This document shows, in pieces, positions 1 through 8,577 of a stretch of DNA of 12,500 nt. A model generated the notes under the pieces. That model worked only from the letters and a program-made list of their open reading frames with translations. It did not search any database and was not told the DNA's origin. Position 1 is the stretch's first letter. Every line of letters begins with the position of its first letter. This stretch comes from Actinidia chinensis (Eukaryota; Streptophyta; Magnoliopsida; Ericales; Actinidiaceae), in the NCBI GenBank assembly GCA_009663005.1, contig VIGQ01001451.1:175001-187500 (forward strand). The letters are read 5' to 3'. A program made the translations under genes and the position numbers.

Positions 1-123
1 CGATCCATACCTGAGAGGATAAAACCATGTCTTCACACGAATTAGGGGTGATATAGGTAGGCCGCGAGCAAGATAAATGAAGAATAAATGCAACATATAA
101 AAATACAAAATAGAATCCATCAA
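1..123. other. Unassigned AT-rich flank
   Basis: No recognisable coding motif, terminal repeat or RNA gene was seen. The stretch ends where the terminal inverted repeat of the next element begins. It could be host intergenic DNA or the outer part of an LTR interrupted by that element; the window start prevents a decision. Confidence 0.4.
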
Positions 124-645
124 GGGCCTGTTGGCTGGAGGAGAGGTTAAAGAGGAGGATCATTTATCCCTGATAACTTTTCTAACCGGCGGGTTGGATG
201 ATGAAAAATACACCTGGATAACTTTCCTCCCGGATAGAATTTATCCCAGTGGAGGGATTTAGAGGTGGATAATTTATGGTGACCCTCACCCTAGTTAAAG
301 TTTATCGGGGGAAAGAGTGGGTGGGTAAGGAAGAATATTATTAAAAAAAATATAAAATATCTAGATATAAAAATATAATCTAGATTACAATCTACTATAT
401 CTAATATCCCTAGTATGTAGAATTATATATTGTATGAATATTTTATGTAGATATTATATATGTATATATATGTGTATATATTATATTTTTAATATATAGA
501 TATTTTACATTTGGTTTAGATCTAGATATTTCTTTCTTATCCCACACCCCTGATCACTCATTTTAAAGTATCCAAACCAAAGTTAAAAGTTTATCCCCCT
601 CTAAAATTAGCTCCCTGATGATGGTATCGACAACCAAACGACCCC
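124..645. mobile_element. MITE-like non-autonomous DNA transposon with degenerate TIRs
   Basis: The left end reads gggcctgttggctg at 124-137. The reverse complement of the right end (ending at 645) reads gggtcgtttggttg, and the two agree at about 10 of 14 positions, several differences being C/T. Inside the ends, the hexamer TTATCC or its complement GGATAA recurs at 164, 216, 267, 537 and 591, a subterminal-repeat pattern common in plant TIR elements. There is no transposase ORF; the 522-bp length and AT-rich core fit a MITE. The GGGTCGTTTGGTTG-like end resembles PIF/Harbinger or hAT MITEs, but no clean target-site duplication was found, so the superfamily is open. Confidence 0.6.
341..520. 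repeat. AT-rich low-complexity core of the MITE
   Basis: This is nearly pure A/T with recurrent tctagat, tatatat and gtatata words, giving weak self-complementarity. It contains no gene. It is probably the internal spacer of the surrounding TIR element. Confidence 0.6.
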
Positions 646-647
646 TA

Positions 648-1325
648 TGTGGGAAAAGCCCAGTTTAATAAAATTAAAACAGCTCACAGGAGAGAGAGAT
701 GAAATAGGACTAAGATATGCAAGGGGACTGATGAGAGGAGGGTTGAAATGAAATCCTTACTTCACGAAGGACCTGAATTAAGCATATCGCCATCACTTCA
801 TGCGCCTTATCTCATTCGATCGCACTCATAAGCTCGGACTTTTGGAATGTCGTCCGCTCTCACCCAGTTATCATATAGACTATCATAACTGATCAATCTC
901 GCCCGGTACTCTAAGGATGAGATGATCTTGAAACTTCATCTCCACTAGATCTCATACATTCACGTGCTATCTCATGGCATTTCTCCTTCCTGTTGCGCTT
1001 GCGATTATCGCATGACTTTCTTATTGGTTGTACAATTAATTATGCCGTAATCCATTTGCCACAGCTATGAATTCTCATTTATAAAAAAAGCCATTCACCA
1101 ACCACCAGAATTGGGCATTTCTCACTCTTTGAGCTCAAAATATAATATTTTCTATTGTGCTGGGTCTAGAATATCATCTGAGTTTCATTCTTTCACGCCA
1201 GAGGAGTTTGTAGCGGGCCTTAACCTTGATCGGTGACGTTTGTCCCTTGCGCAGGTCGTCAGGTTGATTACCAGAGCTTGAGCAATTCTGAATATTGGTG
1301 CTCATCCCAGATTTCTATCGCAACA
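648..1325 (+). repeat. Candidate 5' LTR of Tat-lineage Ty3/gypsy element 1
   Basis: The right end is well placed: the segment ends in gcaaca just 3 bases before a Tat-type primer binding site. The left end is inferred from a TGTGGG start at 648, giving TGT...ACA ends and a length of 678 bp, a plausible LTR size. A TATA-like box lies at 1078-1089, about 240 bp from the end, in a sensible place for a U3/R boundary. The start is uncertain because it lies only 2 bases after the MITE end; if the MITE is inserted within the LTR, the LTR begins further left. A matching 3' LTR was not found in the window. Confidence 0.55.
1078..1089 (+). promoter_or_regulatory. TATA-like box in the element 1 LTR
   Basis: The string tttataaaaaaa lies about 240 bp upstream of the LTR end, where the RNA polymerase II promoter of an LTR is expected. 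Support is by sequence and position only. Confidence 0.4.
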
Positions 1326-1328
1326 GTT

Positions 1329-1346
1329 TGGCGACGTATGTGGGTT
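1329..1346 (+). other. Primer binding site of Tat element 1
   Basis: The sequence tggcgacgtatgtgggtt begins 3 bases after the LTR end. It is a degraded form of the TGGCGCCGTCTGTGGGAA-type site typical of plant Tat elements; its first eight bases (TGGCGCCG) are also the start of the tRNA-Asp complement. Two of the first eleven bases differ from the usual form. This site primes minus-strand DNA synthesis in an active element. Confidence 0.7.
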
Positions 1347-1990
1347 TCGACAAATTCTTAATACTATATGCACTACGAAGCGCTATTTCCCAAAAAGAGT
1401 AGTACCCCAACAGCAACCCTTTAGACAAGTCAGAGCACGTCCAAGCGAAACTAGTCAACTCTAGATCTCGGGCATCATTGTGAAATGCATGGTGGAATCG
1501 TAAAAGGCCATATCAAAATCATGCTGAGATAAATGCTCACTTGGTACAACACCTTGCCACAACACAATCCACCCATACCACCGAGCACCTGTCCCAGAAG
1601 AGATGATCGAGCTCGCGTTCTCACCGATGGGGTGACCAAGTTCACCGGCATCGTCATAGTGCTGGTTCGGGACATCAGCAAGGAGCCGTCAGGCACCAGT
1701 CGGCGAGTTTACACTTCAGAGGCAAACGGAGTCCTAGCATATATGAATCTCAGTCGGTCTAGCCAGAACAGAACTACGGACATGACGGGAGGAAAATAGG
1801 ATGCGTAGGAGATCCACCTCTCCACGATGACTCGGGTACACAGACGTCGGCTAAGTCCACTATCCAGAAATTTAAAGATCTAGATTGGCTTTTGGATCGA
1901 TGTCATCTGGCGGAAATGCCCCAGTTCCCTATGGGACACCTTGATAAGGAAAACGAGATTGGCTTCATCATAAAGAGGTAATGAAAGTCA
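1347..1990 (+). other. Leader and possible 5' gag region of Tat element 1
   Basis: This lies between the primer binding site and the first clear gag motif. An open frame at 1533-1799 (88 codons) is the longest in it, but I recognise no domain there. Around 1880-1990 a readable stretch with several acidic and aromatic residues precedes the gag core and may be the gag N-terminal part. Base composition at about 1560-1700 is richer in G and C than the rest. The start of gag cannot be fixed because stops and frame changes are frequent. Confidence 0.45.
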
Positions 1991-2164
1991 AGGTTTCATA
2001 TAGCTTAAATTGTCATCTCAGTTAGGAAGTGTACGAAGGAAATACAGATCCCTTAGTAACCTGGACTATATTAAAACCTTGATGATGCTCTAGGAAAGGT
2101 GTATAGGACAAGGGTAATGTGTATAAGGCTTTTTCAACAATTTTAAAGGGGCAGGCGAGCTCAT
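1991..2164 (+). pseudogene. gag: gag pseudogene of Tat element 1, left part
   Basis: Gag forms the virus-like particle of the retrotransposon. Conserved words of the Tat gag core are readable in successive frames: YEGNTDPLV at 2032-2058, TLMML at 2076-2090 and KAFSTILKGQAS at 2125-2160. They appear in the order and at the distances expected of the retrotransposon gag domain, but need at least two frame changes, so the gene is dead. The reading stops exactly at a Copia-type LTR (2165) and resumes with WFKK at 3563, the residues expected next in the domain. This places the two parts in one interrupted gag. Confidence 0.75.
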
Positions 2165-2625
2165 TATTGGCCCAAAAGACAAACCCCAAGAGGGGTGAAC
2201 TGGGTTCTTCTAAAAAGTAATCGTAATTATGAGTATTAAACTTAATCTCGTCAATCAGTAAAAGATTCAATATATACAAAGTATATATAAACAATAATAA
2301 AAAAATAAAAGCAAAGTATACTAGTGAACACAAAGATTTAACGAGATGCGAGCACAACGTGTGACTACGTCCTCCCAAAGGACTCCAGCAAGATCTTCTT
2401 TAACTATTTGCAATCAACAATATAAGGTGGGGGTGATTTATTAGTATTTTCCAACTCACTTTTAACAAGTGATTTTGTCAAGCTACACTCAACTTACAAG
2501 TGGTTTTGTCTAAATTTCACTCAAAGTAATAGTGTTTGACTTTACAAGAGAAAAAACTCTAAACTCTCGCAAGTGTTGTGTTTTATAAGATAAACACTTC
2601 AAAATCTCCAAATACAAGTGGGGAG

Positions 2626-2635
2626 TTATATAAAA
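2626..2635 (-). promoter_or_regulatory. TATA box of the Copia-type LTR
   Basis: On the minus strand this reads TTTTATATAA followed by CTCCCC. It lies roughly two thirds of the way through the LTR as read on its own strand, a normal place for the U3 promoter. Confidence 0.55.
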
Positions 2636-2665
2636 TGAAACAACTATCAAGGAAGAGTAGCTAGC

Positions 2666-2957
2666 ATGTGTCGACACTTCGAAAGCATGTGGCGACACTT
2701 TATGATCTTTCGGACACTACTTTTATGTGTCGACAATTTCAAGCCCTGTGTCGAAATTTAATTCCAGATTTTTGCTATTGTCCAAAGGTATGACATTTTT
2801 CAAAGACATGTGTGCTTACTTTAATTGTCAGATTTGAATCTTTACTCACTGTCTCATGTTTTGACATTTTAAGCACGATGTGTCGACATTTTCATTCCCA
2901 GATTCAAGTCGTCTTAAGTGTGACACTTCTCGAAAAAAAAACCATGTGTCGAAACTT
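2666..2957 (-). repeat. TGTGTCGACA motif cluster in U3 of the Copia-type LTR
   Basis: The word ATGTGTCGACA, or a one- to three-base variant, occurs at about 2666, 2687, 2725, 2746, 2878 and 2944, usually followed by CTT or TTT. Its centre GTCGAC is a palindrome. On the minus strand the cluster sits 30-330 bp upstream of the TATA box, so it could be an upstream activating motif of the LTR; that role is inferred from position. Confidence 0.55.
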
Positions 2958-3557
2958 CCTGCCCAGAAACTTCAACTTTGCAGGGACTTCATCATTATAT
3001 ATTTCAAGATTTTAAACTTTTCATAGATCATCAACTAAGGTTCTAAGACTTGAAAAAACTTCTTTAAGCAAGGTGATCTTCAAAAAAAACAACTTCAATT
3101 TCTTGAGATGAATTCAAAACTATTTGATTCGGTTTAGAGGTCTCAATCAACATAGTTTCCTCTATTGATCTAAGACTTATCAAATTCTTCAAGATAGCCT
3201 CCAAGTCTTGTTTCTACCAGACTTTCATGACATCTTCATATTTTCAAGGAAAAGCTTCCAGTCTTTGAATAAATCTAACTTTTTATTCTGCAAGACATCT
3301 ATAAACATCTTTTAATCTCTTCAAGAGTGGTAGGTATAGAGAAATTCTCCAAATTTCATTGATCACCTATCATACTCATCAACCTTCAACAATGGTATAA
3401 GCTCTCAATAATAAGATCTTCAATATCTTCAAGATATGAAGCTCTCAAGTCATGATCCTAAGAGAGATTCATGCCTAATATGATATGCTACTAGTAGACT
3501 CATTAGATCATTAACACCATATTGTGATATCATCAAAATTAAGGCATGGAGTCAACA

Positions 3558-4300
3558 ATTTTTGGTTCAAGAAATACATTCCAGAACCATTGATCCGTTT
3601 GGCGACCTGAACAGACTTTTTGTTGCCAATGCATGAGCTATAGGGTCAGGCAAAGAACGCTCCAATTTTTTCAACAATCCCACCCAAAATCTGGAGAGAG
3701 CTTGAAGATATTGTAAGCATTTTATCAGGTAGTCCTAATAAAAATGGAATATCCCAGTGATAAGAGGGGTGATCGTTGGCGATGATGGAGGATCTCCGTC
3801 AGGGCCCCACCGTTCGATTCTCTCTCCAAGAATCCCTGAAATCTTGTTAGCGCTACAGGAACAGCGTAATGCTGACAAATACATTGCTCTGAAGAGTTGG
3901 CAGATCCAAGCGTTAGGGGAGGCGAGGAACGGATGGATCACAAGAGAAGGAATTTTATACTCGACAAATGGACTATAGAGGCGAGCTTAAAAAGAAAAGG
4001 TCCAAGTGAGATTGTTAGGAGACAAATTAATGAGCGACGACCTCGGACTCCATTCACCGACCGATCCGATGCTACTCCTCTCAACGCCCCTATTAGCTAG
4101 GTGCTCATGGCGATCACGAATGTTGGACTTGTGAAATGGACTGGAAAGATTCAAAATAACGCCCTCGGAGAAATAAGAACACGTATTGTGATTTCATAAG
4201 GATCATTAGGGACAATACATAGGAATGCTTTTCAATTAAAGGAAACAGATAGCTGATATGATCAAGAAGGGCTACTTGAAAAAGGTTTGTGGGTATCCTG
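3558..4300 (+). pseudogene. gag: gag pseudogene of Tat element 1, right part
   Basis: The gag core resumes with WFKK at 3563-3574 and TIDPFGDLNRLFVANA at 3586-3633, typical of Tat capsid sequences. A long basic, Arg-rich stretch follows at about 3760-4060, as expected between capsid and zinc knuckle. TPLNAPIS then appears just before the stop at about 4100. The zinc-knuckle region is at 4172-4231: YCDF and, after a stop, ECF are readable, but the histidines of a CCHC-type knuckle are lost in this frame. A conserved ending with a Lys/Gly-rich GYLKK word follows near 4270-4290. Multiple stops and frame changes make it non-functional. Confidence 0.75.
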
Positions 4301-4499
4301 ACGGCTTGATTTACCATGACAGAGGATACACTGATAATAAGCTAACCATATGGTGATATACAAACTATCCGTAGAGAGGTTTGGGACGAGAGAATGTTTA
4401 AACTCATCCCAAAAAGGCAGCAAGAGAGGCAAAATGGGCGAGCAAAAAAAGTGAGGTACAACACTCTCAAAACCGATATCTGAAACTCTCCAGCCCACC
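4301..4499 (+). pseudogene. gag-protease linker of Tat element 1
   Basis: This lies between the gag zinc-knuckle region and the first protease motif. Its composition is charged, with a GLGREN word near 4380-4397 that may correspond to the Gly-rich linker motif seen before Tat proteases. The reading frame is broken and no catalytic motif is present. The assignment rests mainly on position. Confidence 0.5.
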
Positions 4500-4905
4500 A
4501 GTTCATCAAGAAGGAGATTTGAGAGACTTGCATACCCCATGACGATTGACTATGGCGATATCTTGCCACAATCACCAATTCAACTTCCAAAGGATCCGAA
4601 TTGAAAGAGGAGTTCGCTGATATTCTGTTTATCTCGGCATTGATTAATAAAATGCGGATATAAGCAAGATAGGATCCACCATGTTCATAACTCTCTAGTT
4701 ATATTGAAGAGTCAATCACACCATTGGATGGAATTTTTTAATTGCTCTGAATTTGGGAATGGAAACCCCACCAGACTACAATATGCAAGATTTTCTCGTT
4801 GTGAAAGGATTCGCCCACAACCGCAAATTTAGAGTCATCCCACCTTGGAAAAAATTCAAGGTCCTCACTTCACCTATCAGCGATGATTTGAAGTTTCCTA
4901 ATTCA
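4500..4905 (+). pseudogene. pol: Aspartic protease domain pseudogene, Tat element 1
   Basis: The retropepsin-type protease cleaves the Gag-Pol polyprotein. Readable motifs in order are EGDLRDLHTP (4510-4539), ADILFISALINKMRI (4616-4660), a GIF/EW stretch near 4730, and TMQDFLVV-like and DLKFPNSLG words (about 4780-4911). The catalytic D-S/T-G should lie just before ADILF, but the sequence there reads through a stop and a one-base shift, so the active site is lost. The last third lies in an open frame of 161 codons (4753-5238), the longest open frame in the window, which continues into the linker. Confidence 0.75.
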
Positions 4906-5236
4906 CTAGGAGAGGGAGGTAAGGGGAAACCAAAAAAGTGTCAAGCAGGGCTTATAACAGTGAAAAGTCAGCCTCACTCCAAAATCAAGCGCCAAATAGC
5001 AATTACAAATAAACGATGTGAGATGGAGGCATTGAGAGATAAAATAGAGGATCACCCGTGTGATCCCAAGAGACAGAAAAGAAAACACCAAACCTCTAAC
5101 GGAAGTGGCCCCAATTTCTATACACCCAACTACCTGTATCGCTATGTGATGATCGGGACTGAATTGATTGAGGAGCTATGGAATACTTTGGTGGAATTTT
5201 TAAGAAAAATTACGACGTATTTGCATAGTATAAGGT
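4906..5236 (+). pseudogene. pol: Protease-reverse transcriptase linker, Tat element 1
   Basis: This is the downstream part of the 161-codon open frame. It contains PKKCQAG, MEALRDKIEDHPCDPKRQKR at 5023-5082, and a C-terminal GTELIEELWNTLVEFLRK word at 5155-5208. Tat elements carry a charged connector of this kind between protease and reverse transcriptase, ending in a helix that leads to the MPGID-like start of the polymerase. No catalytic role is known for this segment. The long open frame is a survivor within a broken gene, not a separate protein. Confidence 0.7.
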
Positions 5237-6060
5237 GACATCCCAGGAATAGATCTTCATTTCGTCGTTTATAAGCTTTTCACTAACCCTGATCATCCTC
5301 TAATCTGCCAAAATAGAAGAAGTTTGCTCCAAAATAATTGAAGGTCATAAAGGAAGAGGTGGTTTCAACTCATTAAGGCTGGTGTTATCAGAGAATCCCA
5401 TATCAAAACTGGTGGCCAATGGTCATTGTCGCTCTTAAAAATGTAGAAAATAGAAGGTGTAGGTTGATTTTATGGAACCTAAATAAGGCCTGCCCTAAAG
5501 ATAGTTTTCATCTACCAAAGATTGATCTAATAGTTGATGCAACCTCCAAGCATGAACTCCTTAGTTTCGTGGACGCCTTCTCAGGATACATCAAATCAAA
5601 ATGTATCCTCCCGACATAGAGAAAATTTATTTTATCACGGAAAGAAAATTGTGTTGCTATAAAGTCATCCTTTTGGACTTAAGAATGTCAGGGCGACATA
5701 CTAAAGACTGGTCACAGGATATTCAGGAAATGATTAGACAACATGAAAGTCTACATTAATGACATCAGTCAAGAGTCTCAAGTAATGTCGCCCACGTTGA
5801 GGAAACATTGTATCCTTCGGAAACATTGCATTATACTAACCCTTCCAATGCATCTTTTAGCATCTCATCAGGACATTCCTCGTTTCCTAGTGAATAAACG
5901 AGGAATTGAGGCAAACCCCAACCAAATTTCAAGATTTTTGCTCATATGAGCTCGCTAGGAACATACATGGAAGTGCAGTAGTTGACCGGGCGAGTAGTGA
6001 TTCTTAAAAGATTTGTTTCCAAATTTGCGAAAAATGTTTTGCCATTGTGTCAAACTTCGG
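5237..6060 (+). pseudogene. pol: Reverse transcriptase domain pseudogene, Tat element 1
   Basis: The Ty3/gypsy reverse transcriptase copies element RNA into DNA. Visible motifs are DIPGID at 5237-5254, IKAGVIRESH near 5370-5400, NLNKACPKDSFHLPKIDLIV around 5479-5538, and motif A as FVDAFSGY at 5566-5589, whose Asp codon is 5572-5574. The YVDD motif reads YINDI at 5752-5766, so the first catalytic Asp is Asn. After the fingers and palm, VNKRGIEANPNQI lies near 5890-5928. The connection region reads LTGRVVILKRFVSKFAKN at 5982-6035. At least four stops or shifts interrupt it. Confidence 0.85.
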
Positions 6061-6545
6061 AGGAAGAATAGGCCTTTGAATGGATGAACATTCCGATATG
6101 GCAATTCCCAGCAGCTAAAAGAGTATTTATGATCTCCTCATCTACTCATGTTTCAAGCATGGCGAGGAGCTCATCCTGTATTGTCCGTCCGCCACGTAGT
6201 GAGCGCAATGCTCCGTCAAGGAAGAGGACAAAGTCAAAAGCCAGTATACTATTTCATGCAAGTCCCATAGGGTCAGAGACTAGATACCTAAAGAATGAGA
6301 GCTTGCCTATTCCTTAATAATTACAGCAAACACTTTGCACTATTTTAAGCACCTTTTATCACCGTATTGACAGATCAGCCCTTGAAAGAAATTCTCCAAA
6401 ATATATACCTCCGGCGATTACTCAAGTAGTCCATTGAGTTGAGAAAATTCCACATCAATTAATAGACCAAGAATCGCGACAAGGGCCCAAACATTGTCCA
6501 TTTTCATAGCCGAATTCACATATGCATTGCTCTAAATCTCGATAG
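6061..6545 (+). pseudogene. pol: RNase H domain pseudogene, Tat element 1
   Basis: This follows the reverse transcriptase directly, as in all Ty3/gypsy pol genes, and would remove RNA from the RNA-DNA hybrid. Words seen are AFEWM near 6073, a GQSQKPVYYF-like word near 6230-6260, and the uninterrupted VLTDQPLKEILQN at 6364-6402, a strongly conserved RNase H/connection word. An IELRKFHIN word follows at about 6437-6462. Stops and frame changes break it into short blocks. In Tat elements this native RNase H is often catalytically weakened, with a second RNase H following, as seen here. Confidence 0.75.
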
Positions 6546-6960
6546 GAAGAGCCCCTAGAGGAACATAATTGGATGCGTTGTCGCCAGATGAAGTTGTTCG
6601 TAGAATGGGTCATCCAATTACATGGTTGTGGTGTAGGACTCGTTCTCCGATCCCTTCAAGAGAGAAAATGGAGTACACTATACGTATTGAATTTAAGCTA
6701 CCACACCGAGGCTGAATATGAAGCTCTCCTAGCTGATTTGAGAATTGCAACCTGAGTTGGAGTGGAATCCTGGACGTCTACCATTATTCTAACTATGGTT
6801 AATCAAGTCTAAGAGACTAACTCCGCCAAAGATCTCCGAATGGTGGAATATCGAGATGAGGTTAAGGCCATATCAACAAAGATAAAGATTTCAAGATTCG
6901 TCAAATTCTCATAGAGAAGAACAAGAAAGCTTTTCAAACTGGCTACTTAGCCTAATTTTT
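6546..6960 (+). pseudogene. pol: Second (archaeal-type) RNase H pseudogene, Tat element 1
   Basis: A second RNase H between the native one and integrase is a known signature of many Tat-lineage elements. An open frame of 60 codons (6573-6755) carries LHGCGVGLVLRS and then HTEAEYEALLADLRIAT at 6704-6754, with the conserved Glu of the EAEYEAL motif present. The expected N-terminal Asp-Gly motif is replaced: the frame reads LFVEWVIQ at about 6591-6614, apparently through two compensating one-base changes. Downstream, KDLRMVEYRDEV-like (about 6830-6862) and DFKIRQI (about 6889-6909) words continue the domain. The gene is broken. Confidence 0.75.
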
Positions 6961-7180
6961 GATTTCATTTCAAATAGGAGTGTTCATCTGGAATTCCTGT
7001 CCAAACTAGCATTGTTTGTGCTAAATCGTTACAATCAATAACAAACCCCAACTGATGGATGACATCATCACATATCTTAAAGATAGGGAGTTGCCATTAG
7101 ATAAACTCCAGGCACAACTATTCAGTATCAGTCAACTAGATTTTGCCTCTTCCCCTCCACGGGATAGAGGTTTTTTTTTA
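6961..7180 (+). pseudogene. pol: RNase H-integrase connector, Tat element 1
   Basis: Between the two catalytic regions, ISNRSVHLEFLSK can be read near 6970-7010. DDIITYLKDRELPLDKLQAQ lies at 7061-7120 and is uninterrupted. Such a connector, with an acidic 'D-I-x-x-Y-L' word, precedes the zinc-binding region of plant Ty3/gypsy integrases. A run of nine T residues at about 7172-7180 follows and is a likely site of length change. Confidence 0.65.
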
Positions 7181-8004
7181 GGACTACTCTTGAGATGTCT
7201 CTGACTTGAGGAAGTAGATTATGTTCTTAGAGAGAGGCACAAAGGATATGTGAAAATCATTTCAGGGCTAGATCACTGGTTAGAAGGCAGTTCACCTATG
7301 GTACTTTGATCTTATATGAACAAAATGCAATGGCGTTCCGCAAAAAGTGCGACAAATGTCAGAGGGTTCGCTTCGGTTAATCGTCTCACCCCTACCCCCC
7401 GATGGTCCCCAATGATCAGTCTTGCTGTTCGCTCAATGGGAGATGACATGCTCAACCTCTACCAACCTCTACACCCCTCTACTCAAGTTCCATTACTGAA
7501 TAAATTATTGATTACCGCCATAATAGTAGTCCCTACTTCACACGAAATGGGTCTCGTTAAAATCACCGAAAAGGAACACCAAGAATTTTGTTTGGAAAAA
7601 TACCGTTTGTTGATTTGGATTCCCAGGTTATAATCTTTTGACAATGCGAACAGTTTTGACAACGAACGGGTTGTCAACTATTTTGTTCGGATCTCACCAT
7701 CTCCAAACCATTTTTCTCGCAATCAACTCCTTAGGCAAACGAACCAAGTGGAAGTTACCAATAGGACGATCTTAAGAAACCCTAAAGACAGGTTAGAGAA
7801 ATCCAAAAGTTGATGGGCAAAGACCTTTCGATTGTACTATAGGCCTACCACATGACGAGCAGAATCCCAACGGGTGAGAATGCCATACCTACTGTTTTAT
7901 GGGACAAAGTCATCATACTAGTGGGATAAAAGCCTAGTTATGGATGATGATTTCAATAAGGAGACAATGAAAAGTTTGAACTAAGCTTAATCTTGATCTC
8001 CTCG
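7181..8004 (+). pseudogene. pol: Integrase domain pseudogene, copy A, truncated
   Basis: Integrase inserts element DNA into the genome. EEVDYVLRERHKGY lies near 7208-7250. Half of the HHCC zinc region is clear as MAFRKKCDKCQRVRFG at 7330-7377. Core fragments include LVKITEK near 7552-7572 and SFDNANSFDNER at 7634-7669, which keeps the second catalytic Asp region. QVEVTNRTILRN at 7745-7780 keeps the catalytic Glu (codon 7751-7753). The C-terminal part then continues to 8004, where the Athila-type LTR begins. Several shifts and stops are present. The last 220 bp recur at 9745-9963. Confidence 0.8.
7785..8004 (+). repeat. Integrase segment duplicated at 9745-9963, left copy
   Basis: Shared words with the right copy include aatccaaaagtt (7800), aggcctaccacatgacgagca (7841) and tttatgggacaaagtca near 7897. 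The copies differ by substitutions and many single-base insertions or deletions. The copy ends at the first base of the Athila-type LTR. Confidence 0.85.
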
Positions 8005-8570
8005 TGATGAGAATGCAAAAGTTTATACTTTTATCCCTTAATGTTTAAGTATGTTTACTTATTTGGTGCCTAAATATATCCATTATTCTTATATTTTGAA
8101 TTTAGGATCAATGGAGGCTTAAATACAAACGAATCTAATTGGGCGATTTTGGATAATTTCGACACTGTTTCCGTCATCTGGGCATAAATTTCTCATCCGA
8201 GCTCCGATTGAGATATTCAAGATTCTAACGGAACACCAAGACAAGTATCTACAATCTACAACTTTCATGTTTTGGAGTTTTGGAGATATTATTTTGTCGG
8301 AATGATTTTTAAAATCTGTGCAACGAAAATCATCAGCTGAAAATACCACTTTCCTATTTATATTCGGACTTTAAGTTTTCCTTTTAATATTTTCTAATAG
8401 ATAGATTTGTTTTATTGTTATTTTTAATAATAGTTTAGAAGAACTTTTAGGAGATTTTTTTAGAGCTTCTAATAAGAGGGGAACTATCATGAGAGGGACT
8501 CTCTCTTCTAGCACGTTGACCTCTCACCACCACGCCTCTCTCTGAATCCTTCTTCTTTTTGAGTTTTTTT

Positions 8571-8577
8571 TATATAT
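8571..8577 (+). promoter_or_regulatory. TATA box of the Athila-type LTR
   Basis: The word tatatat follows a pyrimidine-rich stretch (8541-8570) about 570 bp into the LTR. An AATAAA word occurs 58 bp further on at 8635-8640. The arrangement fits a U3/R boundary, on sequence and position alone. Confidence 0.5.

Larger units (their letters stand above)
2165..3557 (-). mobile_element. Solo or near-solo Copia-type LTR inserted in gag
   Basis: Read on the minus strand, the element starts TGTTGACTCCATGCC at 3557 and ends near 2165 after a CACCCCTCTTGGGG-like stretch and GGGCCAATA. Both are hallmarks of a common plant Ty1/copia LTR group of about 1.4 kb. A minus-strand TATA box (2626-2635) is followed by a segment resembling the R/U5 of that group, including a GGACGTAG word and a CTCGTTAAATCTTTGTG-like word. 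The length is 1393 bp. Gag coding lies immediately on both sides. No polypurine tract or internal region is seen, so it is best read as a solo LTR. The 5-bp target duplication is not preserved (ctcat left, atttt right), and the last base pair at 2165-2166 looks mutated from TG to TA. Confidence 0.75.

Noticed and set aside
1535..1565. LTWYNTLP word resembling a capsid WYN-x-LP motif
   Set aside because: The true equivalent position in this element is at 3563 (WFKK), and the upstream capsid word YEGNTDP lies after, not before, this site, so the order is wrong. Chance resemblance is more likely.
2022..2378. 118-codon minus-strand open frame
   Set aside because: It crosses the boundary between sense-strand gag remnants and the end of the Copia-type LTR, and its translation is a hydrophobic reading of AT-rich LTR sequence.
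2666..2957. CRISPR-like spaced repeats
   Set aside because: Repeat units are only about 11 bases, spacing is irregular, no cas genes are present and the context is a plant LTR.
2510..3015. Open frames on both strands at 2510-2698 and 2812-3015
   Set aside because: Both lie wholly within the Copia-type LTR, which has no genes, and neither has a recognisable domain.
4114..4590. Three overlapping minus-strand open frames
   Set aside because: They are antisense to gag zinc-knuckle and protease motifs that read clearly on the plus strand.
5800..5835. Tandem repeat of a cggaaacattg-like word in reverse transcriptase
   Set aside because: The family normally has two similar Leu-Arg-Lys words here, so this fits ordinary coding sequence rather than a new duplication.
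8119..8349. 76-codon minus-strand open frame
   Set aside because: It lies within U3 of the Athila-type LTR and has no domain.
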